A stretch of DNA of 64,000 nt from Berkiella_A sp964633725 (lineage in GTDB: Bacteria; Pseudomonadota; Gammaproteobacteria; Berkiellales; Berkiellaceae), in contig CAZWHY010000012.1 of the NCBI GenBank assembly GCA_964633725.1, forward strand, positions 1 to 64,000, in the 5' to 3' direction. Numbering within the stretch: the first letter of the stretch is position 1; each line of letters begins with the position of its first letter. Shown here piece by piece: positions 44,821-53,329 of the stretch. The notes beneath the pieces were generated by a model. It did not search any database, was not told where the DNA came from, and saw only the letters and a program-made list of their open reading frames with translations. Position numbers and translations under genes: made by a program.

Positions 44821-45654
44821 ATGCAAGATTTACAGCAAATAATTACAACGGCTTGGGAGCAAAACCAAAATGGAGATTTTAATCCGAGCCTAGAACTAAA
44901 AAACGCAGTTACAGCAACATTAGATAAACTAGAATCAGGCGAATTACGCGTAGCGCACCGCCTTGCATCCGGCCAATGGCAAGTCAACGCCTGGCTAAAA
45001 CAAGCTGTTTTGCTCTCATTTAAGCTGTTCGACAATGTTGTAATAGAAGGTAATTTTACCCGATTTTACGATAAAGTGCCTTTACAATTCCAAAACTACA
45101 GTCAAGAAGACTTTAAAAATCACGGCGCCCGCATTGTACCACCAGCCTGTATCCGCCGAGGCGCTCATATCGCAAAAAATACCGTACTCATGCCCTCTTA
45201 TGTCAATATCGGTGCCTATGTCGGCGAAAATACCATGGTGGATACCTGGGCCACGGTTGGCTCTTGTGCCCAAATAGGCAAAAATGTTCATCTCTCGGGG
45301 GGCGTAGGCATCGGCGGCGTATTAGAACCTTTACAAGCTAGTCCGACGATTATTGAAGACAATTGCTTTATTGGTGCCCGCTCCGAAATAGTAGAAGGCG
45401 TTATCGTCGAAGAAGGCGCCGTGGTCTCAATGGGCGTGTATATCAGTCAAAGTACACGTATTTATGACCGCGCTACGGGTGAAACCTATTGGGGTCGCGT
45501 CCCCAAAGGCGCAGTCGTTGTACCCGGCAGCCTCCCCTCTGAGAACGGAAAATATAGCCTCTATGCGGCTATCATTGTTAAAACCGTTGACGAAAAAACC
45601 AAGCAAAAAGTGGGTATTAATAATATTTTGCGTGAGGCAAGCGAAAATGGCTAA
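44821..45654 (+). CDS. dapD: DapD, tetrahydrodipicolinate N-succinyltransferase
   Basis: DapD succinylates tetrahydrodipicolinate in the succinylase branch of lysine and diaminopimelate synthesis. The ATG at 44821 gives 277 residues against 274 in E. coli; the frame extends upstream to 44800 but MQDLQQIIT is the family start. The left-handed beta-helix hexapeptide region is clear (AHIAKNTVLMPSYVNIGAYV, DTWATVGSCAQIGKNVHLSG, GVLEPLQASPTIIEDNCFIG). It overlaps dapE by 8 bp, so the two are translationally coupled. Confidence 0.97.
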   Translation: MQDLQQIITTAWEQNQNGDFNPSLELKNAVTATLDKLESGELRVAHRLASGQWQVNAWLKQAVLLSFKLFDNVVIEGNFTRFYDKVPLQFQNYSQEDFKNHGARIVPPACIRRGAHIAKNTVLMPSYVNIGAYVGENTMVDTWATVGSCAQIGKNVHLSGGVGIGGVLEPLQASPTIIEDNCFIGARSEIVEGVIVEEGAVVSMGVYISQSTRIYDRATGETYWGRVPKGAVVVPGSLPSENGKYSLYAAIIVKTVDEKTKQKVGINNILREASENG

Positions 45655-46795
45655 GCCATCCCCCTCTTTATTATTATGCCAAGCGTTAATTCGGCGTGAA
45701 TCTATCACGCCAAATGACAATGGCTGCCAAGCTATTTTGGCCAAACGCTTAGAAAAAATCGGCTTTCATATAGAAACGATTACAATCCATGAGACCACTA
45801 ATTTATGGGCAACCCGGGGTGATGCCAGCCAGCCCACCCTATGCTTTGCTGGCCATACAGATGTTGTCCCCACCGGAGATATTTCCCAGTGGACCCATCC
45901 ACCTTTTGAAGCACACATTGAAAACAATTGGTTATACGGCCGTGGTAGTGCTGACATGAAAGGCGCGTTAGCCGCTATGATTACCGCATGTGAAGCTTTT
46001 ATTGCAAAATATCCCAATCATAAAAATCGCATTGCTTTTTTAATCACGAGTGATGAAGAAGGCCCAGCACTCCACGGTACCAAAGCCGTGCTAGAACAAC
46101 TCAAAAGTCGTAATGAAATCCCAAAATGGTGCTTAATTGGCGAACCGAGCAGTGAAACCACCTTGGGAGATACCATCAAAGTCGGCAGACGCGGCTCTAT
46201 TACAGGCTTTGCAGAGTGTGTGGGCAAACAAGGCCATGTTGCATATCCCCACCTTGCTATTAATCCCATCCATAATGCCATCCAAGCCTTGCAAAGCTTA
46301 TTAGAAATAGATTGGGGACAACCCCACGCTTTATTCCCAACCACCACATTACAAATTGCGAACATTCAATCTGGCACAGGCGCTACTAATGTTGTGCCTG
46401 GCAATTTACTCGCGAATTTCAATATCCGCTTTGCCCCACCCTTACAAGCCGAGCAAATCAAACAAACCATAGAAAATAAATTATGCGCCCTGAATCCAAG
46501 CCTTAATTTTAAAATTAATTGGAAAGTCTCAGGCAATCCGTTTTATACAGAACTAGACTCTCCATTGGTGAAAGCAGCAATAACGGCTACGCAAAATATA
46601 ACGGGAACTATGCCTAAAACCTGTACGGGAGGCGGCACATCTGATGGGCGATTCTTTGCATTATATGATTGTGATGTCGTTGAATTAGGCTTGATCAATG
46701 AAACCATTCATCAAATGAATGAGCGTATTCAATATAAAGACTTAGATAAGCTATCTGATATTTATTGTAATGTGCTTGAGAATATGATGCTTTAA
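45647..46795 (+). CDS. dapE: DapE, succinyl-diaminopimelate desuccinylase
   Basis: DapE removes succinate from succinyl-diaminopimelate using two zinc ions. The frame is open upstream into dapD, but the ATG at 45647 (MAKPSPSLLLCQALIRRES) matches the family start and gives 382 residues. Metal and catalytic motifs are visible: FAGHTDVVPTGD, LYGRGSADMKGALAAM, SDEEGPALHGT, GEPSS and GGTSDGRF. It follows dapD with an 8-bp overlap and is convergent with tsaB after 4 bp. Confidence 0.97.
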   Translation: MAKPSPSLLLCQALIRRESITPNDNGCQAILAKRLEKIGFHIETITIHETTNLWATRGDASQPTLCFAGHTDVVPTGDISQWTHPPFEAHIENNWLYGRGSADMKGALAAMITACEAFIAKYPNHKNRIAFLITSDEEGPALHGTKAVLEQLKSRNEIPKWCLIGEPSSETTLGDTIKVGRRGSITGFAECVGKQGHVAYPHLAINPIHNAIQALQSLLEIDWGQPHALFPTTTLQIANIQSGTGATNVVPGNLLANFNIRFAPPLQAEQIKQTIENKLCALNPSLNFKINWKVSGNPFYTELDSPLVKAAITATQNITGTMPKTCTGGGTSDGRFFALYDCDVVELGLINETIHQMNERIQYKDLDKLSDIYCNVLENMML

Positions 46796-46799
46796 TAAC

Positions 46800-47597
46800 T
46801 TAAGTTTTTATCATATTTTTAGGCACCTGAGCCACATCATTGCGCACATACTCTGGTGCTAATTCAAATACATCCGCAGGCTGCAAGCCAGCGGCTTTAT
46901 CTTGAATCGCCAGCTCAATCACATCTTGAGCATTAGGATAAAAGTCCTCTATCACTTTGGGGTTATATTGGGATATCGCCCCCATCATCGCATCATAATA
47001 ATGGCTCACACCACACCCAACTGTCACGAGTTGCTTAGCATCTAATGCTTTAGAATTCTGGCTTTGTTTATCTGGAGAATTATCTTGGGAATTATCTTGG
47101 GTGTCCCATAATAAATTCGATAAATCTAAAGCCTCTGGGGCGGATAGCTGATCGGGTAAATTCTGAACAGCCATGATTGTTTGATTATCAAATTGGTATA
47201 AGCCCCAATATACTGCTTTCATACGGGCATCCCAGGTTGATAAAACAATATCTGCTGATGCACATAGCTCTTTTCTATACACTTGATTTGCAAGCGCTCT
47301 GAGGGAGGATATAGGCCACACAGGCACCTTTAAGGCAAAACCAAAGGCTTTGGCCAATCCGACGGCTACACGCACCCCAGTAAAGCTACCAGGCCCTACG
47401 CCAACAGCAATAGCCGTAATATCATTTATTTGAATATTGGCTTCCGCTAGAACCGATTGAATCATAGGTAAAATCAAGTCACTATGCTTTTTCGGCTCTA
47501 TATTAAGCTTGTGGTAATACTGCCCATGGACGAGCAAAACAATAGAGCAAGCATGGGTGGAGGTTTCCAGGCCGAGAATAATTTGTGCGTTAGACAT
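46800..47597 (-). CDS. tsaB: TsaB, tRNA threonylcarbamoyladenosine biosynthesis protein
   Basis: TsaB partners TsaD and TsaE in making the t6A modification of tRNA position 37. The 265 residues show the ASKHA-fold start LGLETSTHACSIVLL, KKHSDLILPMI and the family hallmark GVGPGSFTGVRVAVGLAKAF. A Gln/Asn/Ser-rich insert at about 165-190 (WDTQDNSQDNSPDKQSQN) is encoded by short direct repeats (GAATTATCTTGG) and is not part of the usual fold. It stands alone, convergent with dapE. Confidence 0.95.
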   Translation of the reverse strand: MSNAQIILGLETSTHACSIVLLVHGQYYHKLNIEPKKHSDLILPMIQSVLAEANIQINDITAIAVGVGPGSFTGVRVAVGLAKAFGFALKVPVWPISSLRALANQVYRKELCASADIVLSTWDARMKAVYWGLYQFDNQTIMAVQNLPDQLSAPEALDLSNLLWDTQDNSQDNSPDKQSQNSKALDAKQLVTVGCGVSHYYDAMMGAISQYNPKVIEDFYPNAQDVIELAIQDKAAGLQPADVFELAPEYVRNDVAQVPKNMIKT

Positions 47598-47900
47598 GGG
47601 TATATACAGCTATAAAGTAAAACTATATGCATTCAGCCATTTTTAAGCTGAGTTGTCAACTTATCTTTGGCGCAGGAAAGAATGTGCCAACAAATTCTAG
47701 CCCCCTAAAAAAGTTATTTACCTACACATTCCCTTGTGTAAATATATTTTATCTTCCTGATAACAAACTCAAATCAACTAACTTCTATGATTCCAATAAA
47801 TGATTGTCTTTGTTTTTTGAATTATACATACAGTCAAATTAATTTATAATTATCGCTAGAAAATTTAGTGCATTTATTTTAGAAGGTTGCAAGCAATAGG
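47598..47900. other. Gene-free region of about 300 bp
   Basis: This AT-rich stretch between the tsaB start and the antitoxin stop has no open frame of note, hairpin or repeat that I can support. Confidence 0.5.
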
Positions 47901-48200
47901 CTACCTATCAATATTGACCCTAGTACCATCGGGAAAACAGGCAGTCACTTCAAGTTCACCACCTAACGCATGCAAATAATTCCTTAAGGTTGAAATATAA
48001 GTTTCTTCACGACTCTCTAGTTGTGCTACGCTTGGCTGCTTCATATTTAATAAATTGGCAACCTCATTTTGAGTAATTCCACGAGATTTTCTCAATTCAG
48101 TCAAGCTCATTTCAGTAAGCATTTCTGCTGCCTTGACACTAGCGTCAGCATTTACCTTTGTAGACAATTTTTGCGTTAATTCTGATAATTTTTTAGCCAT
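47901..48200 (-). CDS. higA: HigA-type XRE antitoxin
   Basis: The ATG at 48200 is preceded by GAGG; an upstream TTG at 48215 overlaps that site. The 99-residue product has an N-terminal helical part and a Cro/C1-type helix-turn-helix (LRKSRGITQNEVANLLNMKQ, then PSVAQLESREETYISTLRNY) at about 50-85. It closes with a C-terminal strand VTACFPDG, typical of the XRE antitoxin that follows a RelE-type toxin. It lies 15 bp after the toxin in the toxin-first order of higBA. It should bind the toxin and repress the shared promoter. Confidence 0.9.
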   Translation of the reverse strand: MAKKLSELTQKLSTKVNADASVKAAEMLTEMSLTELRKSRGITQNEVANLLNMKQPSVAQLESREETYISTLRNYLHALGGELEVTACFPDGTRVNIDR

Positions 48201-48215
48201 AATATACCTCGACAA

Positions 48216-48563
48216 TCACTTTTGTTTCTCTGACAGATGCTTTAGAAATTCACGCTCTGCAATAGGAATCATTCGTTTATAGAAACGTTTGTCTCCTGCT
48301 TTACCCCCACCACACAGTAGTACTGCCTGGCGCTTAGGATCAAAAGCAAAAAACACCCTATAAGGTTTTCCTTGGTGCTGCACGCGCAATTCCTTGAGGT
48401 TTTTTACTTGTTTAACCTCCGTTAGGCTATCGACATAAGGTCGACCTAGATTAGGGTCTTCTACTTCTAGCAGTTTCACATACGCCAATACATCAGTTTG
48501 TTCAGGTTCAGAGAGACCAAGAAACCAGCTGTCGAATCCCTCAACAGTTACAACATTCCACAT
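48216..48563 (-). CDS. higB: HigB/RelE-family (Gp49-like) toxin
   Basis: The preferred ATG is at 48563 (MWNVVTVEGF), nine bases after GAGG; an ATG at 48572 touches the ribosome-binding site. The 115-residue product is a phage-derived Gp49-like member of the RelE/HigB superfamily: FDSWFLGLSEPEQTDVLAYV, then LRVQHQGKPYRVFFAFDPKR and the lysine-rich GGGKAGDKRFYKRMI before the C-terminal helix. Such toxins cleave mRNA, usually on the ribosome. A near-consensus sigma-70 promoter lies just upstream. Confidence 0.9.
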   Translation of the reverse strand: MWNVVTVEGFDSWFLGLSEPEQTDVLAYVKLLEVEDPNLGRPYVDSLTEVKQVKNLKELRVQHQGKPYRVFFAFDPKRQAVLLCGGGKAGDKRFYKRMIPIAEREFLKHLSEKQK

Positions 48564-48585
48564 AAAAAACATCCTCTATAGAACA

Positions 48586-48614
48586 AATATAGCCTCAGTA
48601 TTATATAATGTCAA
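48586..48614 (-). promoter_or_regulatory. Sigma-70 promoter of higBA
   Basis: On the minus strand TTGACA (48614-48609) is followed after exactly 17 bases by TATATT (48591-48586). The AT-rich spacer could hold the HigA operator. The ribosome-binding site GAGG lies at 48573-48576. Confidence 0.75.
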
Positions 48615-48855
48615 GGTTATAAATTCAACTATGCTGTTTGAACGGCAAAAGGCTGATTGTTCCAAAAATAGAGCAGGTACACTCTTGGCTCTCTAAACCT
48701 TAATTCTATAAAAACGAACGCCAAGCTACACAACTTTTTTGGAATATTCGCGCTTATCCCATCATTAGCGGCGCTCATCCGAAATGACTTATATTATTCA
48801 CAAAAAATAAAGTATATTACTCGAAACTTATGTCAATTATTTCGAAATAAAGATT

Positions 48856-49062
48856 ATGCAAGAATTAACTCAAATTGAAATCACATCTGTCTCTGGTGGA
48901 CTTAGCCCAGAGCACCTTGTTATGGCTGGTACAGTAGTTTCTGCTGGCTTAGGCTATGTAACCAGCTATGCTTTGGGCGTAGAAGAAGTCGACATGCAAG
49001 TTATTTCCGCGTTTTATGGCGTCTTTTTGTATGTGCTTGGATTAAATGCGCTTGTGCATTAA
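48856..49062 (+). CDS. Double-glycine-leader peptide, bacteriocin-like
   Basis: The 68-residue product starts MQELTQIEITSVSGG, which fits the double-glycine leader of class II bacteriocins and microcins (M-x-x-L-T-x-x-E-x-x-x-V-S-G-G, as in colicin V). Cleavage after GG would release a 53-residue hydrophobic core with two small-residue-rich segments (VMAGTVVSAGLGYVTSYALG and VISAFYGVFLYVLGLNAL). No peptidase-containing ABC transporter (C39 type) or clear immunity gene is adjacent; the next gene is convergent after 2 bp. Exported antimicrobial or signalling peptide is the best guess. Confidence 0.7.
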   Translation: MQELTQIEITSVSGGLSPEHLVMAGTVVSAGLGYVTSYALGVEEVDMQVISAFYGVFLYVLGLNALVH

Positions 49063-49064
49063 AA

Positions 49065-49535
49065 CTAAGATTCTGAACATGACCAAACAAGCTCGCTCAA
49101 CAATTTAAACTTAGCGATTGAAAAACTGCCTCTTCTGTTGGGCTTGCTAGATTGAAGTTCGTTGGCAATGATTTGTTTGGATGCTGAATATATCTCTTCT
49201 GGTTGGTATTCCGCATTATAAATAATTAATAATAAATATTCCCAAGCACCCTCAATATTGAGCGCGCCCATGCGTTGTCCAGATTTGGCGGGCTGAAATA
49301 ACACTCGACTTTTTACAGAAATTTTATGCCCCAAAAGATCGCCCGAACCCATAAAGTCAACACCGGGTTCCTCTGAGCAGGGGGCAGTAAGATTTAGAAT
49401 TTTTTCCACATCATAACGCCCTAACTCATTAGTAATGGGTAGCGCTTGACCTGTACTTTTTTTGTACTCTCTGGCTATACGACGAGTTTCTTCCATTAAC
49501 TTGTCTACAGAAAAAGCAGAGACATTTGATTCCAT
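49065..49535 (-). CDS. Small conserved protein, possible nuclease-like fold
   Basis: A 156-residue protein without signal or membrane segments. An N-terminal helix is followed by NELGRYDVEKILNLTAP, then GVDFMGSGDLLGHKISVKSR and a strand WEYLLLIIYNAEYQPEEIYS. The order E...D...K-x-R followed by a core strand recalls PD-(D/E)XK-type small proteins such as the DUF6998 group. The similarity is from memory and not proven. It is convergent with the bacteriocin-like gene, 2 bp apart. Confidence 0.65.
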   Translation of the reverse strand: MESNVSAFSVDKLMEETRRIAREYKKSTGQALPITNELGRYDVEKILNLTAPCSEEPGVDFMGSGDLLGHKISVKSRVLFQPAKSGQRMGALNIEGAWEYLLLIIYNAEYQPEEIYSASKQIIANELQSSKPNRRGSFSIAKFKLLSELVWSCSES

Positions 49536-49599
49536 AATTATCTCTCAAAAAAACATGCGCCAAACACAGTCTGACGCATACGTTACGTTTTACATTTTA

Positions 49600-50256
49600 T
49601 TATGCTGCTCTTCTCATTCTACGACGAGCTGGCTTGCTTTTCAATCGCGTGACTTTTTTTCCAGTTGTACGCTTAATTGCTTTTCTCTTAGCTGGCTTTC
49701 TTTTTGCTGCTGTTTTCTTTATAGTTTTTCTTTTCTTTGCCGTTGCTTTTTTCTTGCTGGTTTTTCTTTTCTTTGCTGTTGCTTTCTTCTTACTGGTTTT
49801 TTTAGCGGTTTTCTTTGCTGTTTTTTTAGATTTGGCTTTCGCTTTGGTTTTAGTCCCTTTTTTGTTCTTCGCTAATTGTTTTTTAAGCTTCGCCATTTCT
49901 TTTAACCACATTTTACGCTGCTTAGCATGCTCTGCTTTTAGCTTTTTAAGCTGCATTCCATGACGTTTTTTCAAAGCGTTTATTAGTTTTTGTTGTACTT
50001 TCTGCATGTCAGTACGTAATTTTTTTAACGCTTTGGTTTTTTCGGCCATTTTGGCATTCATTTTCTTTCGCCACAATTTAGTATTGCTCTCACTTTTTTT
50101 CTTTAGTGTCATGATTTGTTTTTTGAATCGTTTTTCAAGTGTGCTCCCTTTTTTGCGAGCGGTTAATTTACGAGCTTTCGCCTTACGAACCACTGGTTTT
50201 TTAGCCTTAGCTCTTGCTTTCGTTATTTTTTTAGCCTTTCGTTTCTGTGTTGCCAT
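49600..50256 (-). CDS. Histone H1-like Lys/Ala-rich DNA-binding protein
   Basis: The 218-residue product is about 40 percent Lys plus Arg. A basic N-terminus (ARAKAKKPVVRKAKARK) precedes a long predicted coiled coil (about 40-135) and a C-terminal tail of KKTAKKTSKKKATAKKRK-type repeats, with TSKKKATAKKRKT present twice. The tail resembles histone H1 C-termini and chlamydial HctB. It starts after AGGAGA. Likely jobs are compaction of the bacterial chromosome in a transmissive form or, if exported, binding of host chromatin. The long coiled coil in the middle is not a usual part of HctB-type proteins. The rightward frames opposite it are mirror images of the low-complexity coding. Confidence 0.8.
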   Translation of the reverse strand: MATQKRKAKKITKARAKAKKPVVRKAKARKLTARKKGSTLEKRFKKQIMTLKKKSESNTKLWRKKMNAKMAEKTKALKKLRTDMQKVQQKLINALKKRHGMQLKKLKAEHAKQRKMWLKEMAKLKKQLAKNKKGTKTKAKAKSKKTAKKTAKKTSKKKATAKKRKTSKKKATAKKRKTIKKTAAKRKPAKRKAIKRTTGKKVTRLKSKPARRRMRRAA

Positions 50257-50680
50257 GATAAAAATCTCCTATAAAAATATTGATATAAACATGGTACTAA
50301 GAAACATAGCACACGGTTTTTAAAGTTAAATAACTTTTGTTTTTTTTTATGTCTCCCCTTTTTTAGCCAAATAGTCCCTCTTGAATAAGACATGCTATCT
50401 AATTGTTTTTTATGTTTTTTTTTATGTTTTTTTTTTAATATAAAACAAAACAAAACGTAGTTTGAATTTTTTTTATGCGGTTTTAAAATATTTTTTTGCA
50501 GTATTTGGAAAAGGATTTATTATATTTTATCAGCAACATACTGAAAAATAAGGGATTTTTATAGAAGTGTTTTGAAAGTCACAACCGCAAATCATTCCCT
50601 TTGCGTTCATAAGCTAAATTATTTTCATTTTTTTTCAAAAAAATGCATTATTACTAAGTAATATTGCAAAAAAAGGATGT
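50257..50680. other. Long AT-rich upstream region of the histone-like gene
   Basis: This 424-bp region is extremely AT-rich with many A- and T-tracts (for example around 50400-50450 and 50470-50520), so it is probably curved. It contains the leader of the histone-like gene and the end of trx. No open frame of substance was seen. Confidence 0.5.
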
Positions 50681-51049
50681 TTATCCAGGATCGTTTTGTT
50701 TAGAAACCTGCTCTCTTAACGCTTGAATGTCTATTTTCTTCGCGTCAACAATCAACTTATTCAAACTAGACTTTGTTTGTATCCCTGATTCTACAAAAAC
50801 AGCAAACTCGCGCCTAAAAATCATCAGCATGGGTATGGAACGCACGGCAAAATCCTCCGCCAATTGCGTTTCCAACTCTATGTTGACCTTGGCAAAGATT
50901 GCATCAGAATGTAATTCACTCACGGCTTCAAAAACCGGCGCAAAAGCCAGGCATGGCCCACACCACTTTGCCCAAAAATCAACAATGACCAAATCATTAG
51001 ACTGAACGGTCTTATCAAAGTCATCGTAAATCAAGTCGCAAACAGCCAT
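50681..51049 (-). CDS. Thioredoxin-fold protein
   Basis: The 122-residue product has the thioredoxin core: VIVDFWAKWCGPCLAFAPVF with active site C30-G-P-C33, and the cis-Pro loop RSIPMLMIF. The C-terminal 20 residues form an extra Lys/Gln-rich helix. It is a cytosolic disulfide reductase by motif. It follows adk by 9 bp on the same strand, so the two are probably cotranscribed. It may be TrxA itself or a second thioredoxin. Confidence 0.88.
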   Translation of the reverse strand: MAVCDLIYDDFDKTVQSNDLVIVDFWAKWCGPCLAFAPVFEAVSELHSDAIFAKVNIELETQLAEDFAVRSIPMLMIFRREFAVFVESGIQTKSSLNKLIVDAKKIDIQALREQVSKQNDPG

Positions 51050-51058
51050 AGCACGTCC

Positions 51059-51721
51059 CTATTTGTTTAATATATCCATCATACTGTCGAAAACAACAAG
51101 CGGCGCAAGTGTCGCATCTACCTTATTAAAGGTAATTAGCTTAAGCCTATCTAAAGCTGCCTTATTCATATAATAACTTGCCACAGGCTGAGTCTGGGTT
51201 CTATATATATTAAGACGCTTACGTATGGTTACTTCTGTATCATCATCTCTTTGAACCAGCTTATCACCCGTAACGTCATCTTTCCCCGCTTTTTGAGGAG
51301 GATTGTGCTTCTCATGATATACTCGCCCAGAGTCAGGATGAACCCAACGCCCCATTAACCGCTCCACAATTTCATTATCCGAGACTTCTAGCTCCAGCAC
51401 ACTATCAACATGGATATTTGCCGTATCTAAAGCTTTTGCCTGAGCTAATGTTCTTGGAAAGCCATCCAGCAGAAACCCTTTTTCACAGTCAGTTTGCTGT
51501 ATGCGGTCTTTTACTAAATTGATAATAATATCATCAGGCACCAACCCACCTGAATCCATAATGAAACTAGCCTTTCGGCCTAAAGAGGAATCTGCTGCAA
51601 CAGCCTGCCTCAGCATATCGCCGGTGGAAATTTGAGGTATATTGAAACGTTCTCTAATAAACTGGGCTTGTGTGCCTTTACCAGCGCCAGGCGGCCCTAG
51701 AAGGATAACTCTCATGCTCAT
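51059..51721 (-). CDS. adk: Adenylate kinase
   Basis: Adk interconverts AMP, ADP and ATP. The 220 residues show the P-loop LLGPPGAGKGTQAQ, ISTGDMLRQAV for AMP binding, GFLLDGFPRTLAQAKAL and a long-type LID (GRWVHPDSGRVYHEKHNPPQ) without zinc Cys. The length fits the 214-220-residue bacterial form. It precedes trx. Confidence 0.97.
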   Translation of the reverse strand: MSMRVILLGPPGAGKGTQAQFIRERFNIPQISTGDMLRQAVAADSSLGRKASFIMDSGGLVPDDIIINLVKDRIQQTDCEKGFLLDGFPRTLAQAKALDTANIHVDSVLELEVSDNEIVERLMGRWVHPDSGRVYHEKHNPPQKAGKDDVTGDKLVQRDDDTEVTIRKRLNIYRTQTQPVASYYMNKAALDRLKLITFNKVDATLAPLVVFDSMMDILNK

Positions 51722-51831
51722 ACCTTATTAATATCAATAGAATCATAAATATTGTTTATGTGGAAATAAGATAATATCAGAGACAAGGCTAAATGACAGC
51801 TTTTGCGGGGAGGTTAAAAAAACCAGCGTAG

Positions 51832-53241
51832 TTATCCAACTTTGTTTTGAGAGCTCTCTTCGGGTAAGAAAATTTTCTCATTGATCACATTGTCTAAATA
51901 TATATTTAATGATTCTGGGCTCAACCCAAGCAGACCGAGCAATCTCTGTTCATCATGATGACTTAGAAAGTCACCCTCACCAATCCCATTTTTCCTTAGG
52001 ATGTGATTGACCAATACAAGTAGTACAACGTAATTTTGCCCTACCCCTGTATAATTCGGATTATGATGATGCTCAACCATCATTTGTACATCTTGAGGCA
52101 TCGCCCAATGACGCATCAACCATGAGCCAATACGCGCATGTCCACTGCATAATAGCTTTTGCGCCCCACCTAAGCCCAATAATCTTCTTTCTAACACCCT
52201 AATAGATGTTTTGCTGGAATTTTTTTGCTCAACAGACAGCCAGCGATTGAGTAATTTAAACTCAGGCTGATATAAATTGCTAATAAATAGAAAACCAAAG
52301 TTATGTAATAACCCTCCCAGGTAACAAATAGCGGGATCTAATTTTAAGTCAACTTTAATATCTTTCGCAATTAAGTACATTAATTTAGCAGATAATACGG
52401 CATGTTGCCAAAATGACTTCGCCCCCAAAACACCCTCGTCTGCGATCTCCAATCTTTTATGTGTGGCAGTGCCCAAAACAACATGACTGATCGTGTCAAA
52501 ATTTAAAATGTGCTTTACACTAGCTGAGGCAGGCTGAGCACACGTAATTGTCTGGTACTGCTGTAATACCTGCACCATACTCGCATCAGTATTAAGCAAT
52601 GCTAAAAGCTTTTCGGGTTGGTTAATATTTTCTTTTGATAATTGCACAATGTCATACGCGATTTTCGGCAATGTCGGCAAAGGATTCATTCCATTAATCT
52701 GTTTATCTAACTGTTCATGTGTCACAGCCTCACCTTGCCCACAGACATAAGAACCGTAATTGCCATTTTCTAATGGCTTTGCAAATTTGGCCCAAGTCGC
52801 ATTGGCCATAAGATAATGAAAATCTGAGCTTTCGATACGTAGTAAGCTCGTATGAGAACCCGGCTCTATATAAATAAAAGCGTGCTCTAATAACTTGATA
52901 TCCACGATAATCGGTATGCCATAGGGCACAGCAATAGGCGGATGAGCAAATGGCTCACAATCTCTAAATAATCTGTCTGCTTCACACCCTTTTATGATAT
53001 ATAGCTCTCGCCTTAATGTTTTATTCAGTAATTGACAATCAATTTGAGTATTCAAAGGCAGCACCGCTAGCATATAGCCTTTTGCATCTTTTAAAACCAC
53101 TGAACGGGCAATCGTCGCTTCTGCAATATTGTGGATCTGAGCAGCCTCAGACAAGGAAGTTACCCGGCTATGGCAATATAAGCGGTAATCCACTTTGTGT
53201 GAGATGATAAATCTTTTTAAGACTGCAGCAACATGGCTCAT
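51832..53241 (-). CDS. YbaK-like plus HDOD domain protein
   Basis: The 469-residue product joins two domains. Residues about 1-155 look like the YbaK/ProX aminoacyl-tRNA deacylase fold (EATIARSVVLKDAKGYMLAV, with a later segment PFAHPPIAVPYGIPIIVD). Residues about 185-400 form an HDOD domain (PLPTLPKIAYDIVQLSKENI, LNTDASMVQVLQQYQTI, then GGLLHNFGFLFISNLYQPEF and HARIGSWLMRHWAMPQ). HDOD proteins are usually signalling scaffolds without phosphodiesterase activity. The combination is known in gammaproteobacteria. It stands alone between adk and ppc. Confidence 0.8.
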   Translation of the reverse strand: MSHVAAVLKRFIISHKVDYRLYCHSRVTSLSEAAQIHNIAEATIARSVVLKDAKGYMLAVLPLNTQIDCQLLNKTLRRELYIIKGCEADRLFRDCEPFAHPPIAVPYGIPIIVDIKLLEHAFIYIEPGSHTSLLRIESSDFHYLMANATWAKFAKPLENGNYGSYVCGQGEAVTHEQLDKQINGMNPLPTLPKIAYDIVQLSKENINQPEKLLALLNTDASMVQVLQQYQTITCAQPASASVKHILNFDTISHVVLGTATHKRLEIADEGVLGAKSFWQHAVLSAKLMYLIAKDIKVDLKLDPAICYLGGLLHNFGFLFISNLYQPEFKLLNRWLSVEQKNSSKTSIRVLERRLLGLGGAQKLLCSGHARIGSWLMRHWAMPQDVQMMVEHHHNPNYTGVGQNYVVLLVLVNHILRKNGIGEGDFLSHHDEQRLLGLLGLSPESLNIYLDNVINEKIFLPEESSQNKVG

Positions 53242-53329
53242 AGGGATCTTATTAATTAACTAGGTTATATATTAATAATAGCAAGGTATTTGCGTTTGTC
53301 TTTTGTTATTTTGCCGACTTATTTTAATT

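Noticed and set aside
45464..45646. Upstream extension of the dapE frame
   Set aside because: It lies inside dapD in another frame; the family start and a sensible overlap are at the ATG at 45647.
49634..49963. Phe/Leu-rich rightward frame that looks like a membrane protein
   Set aside because: It is the antisense of Lys-rich codons (AAA, AAG give TTT, CTT) of the histone-like gene.
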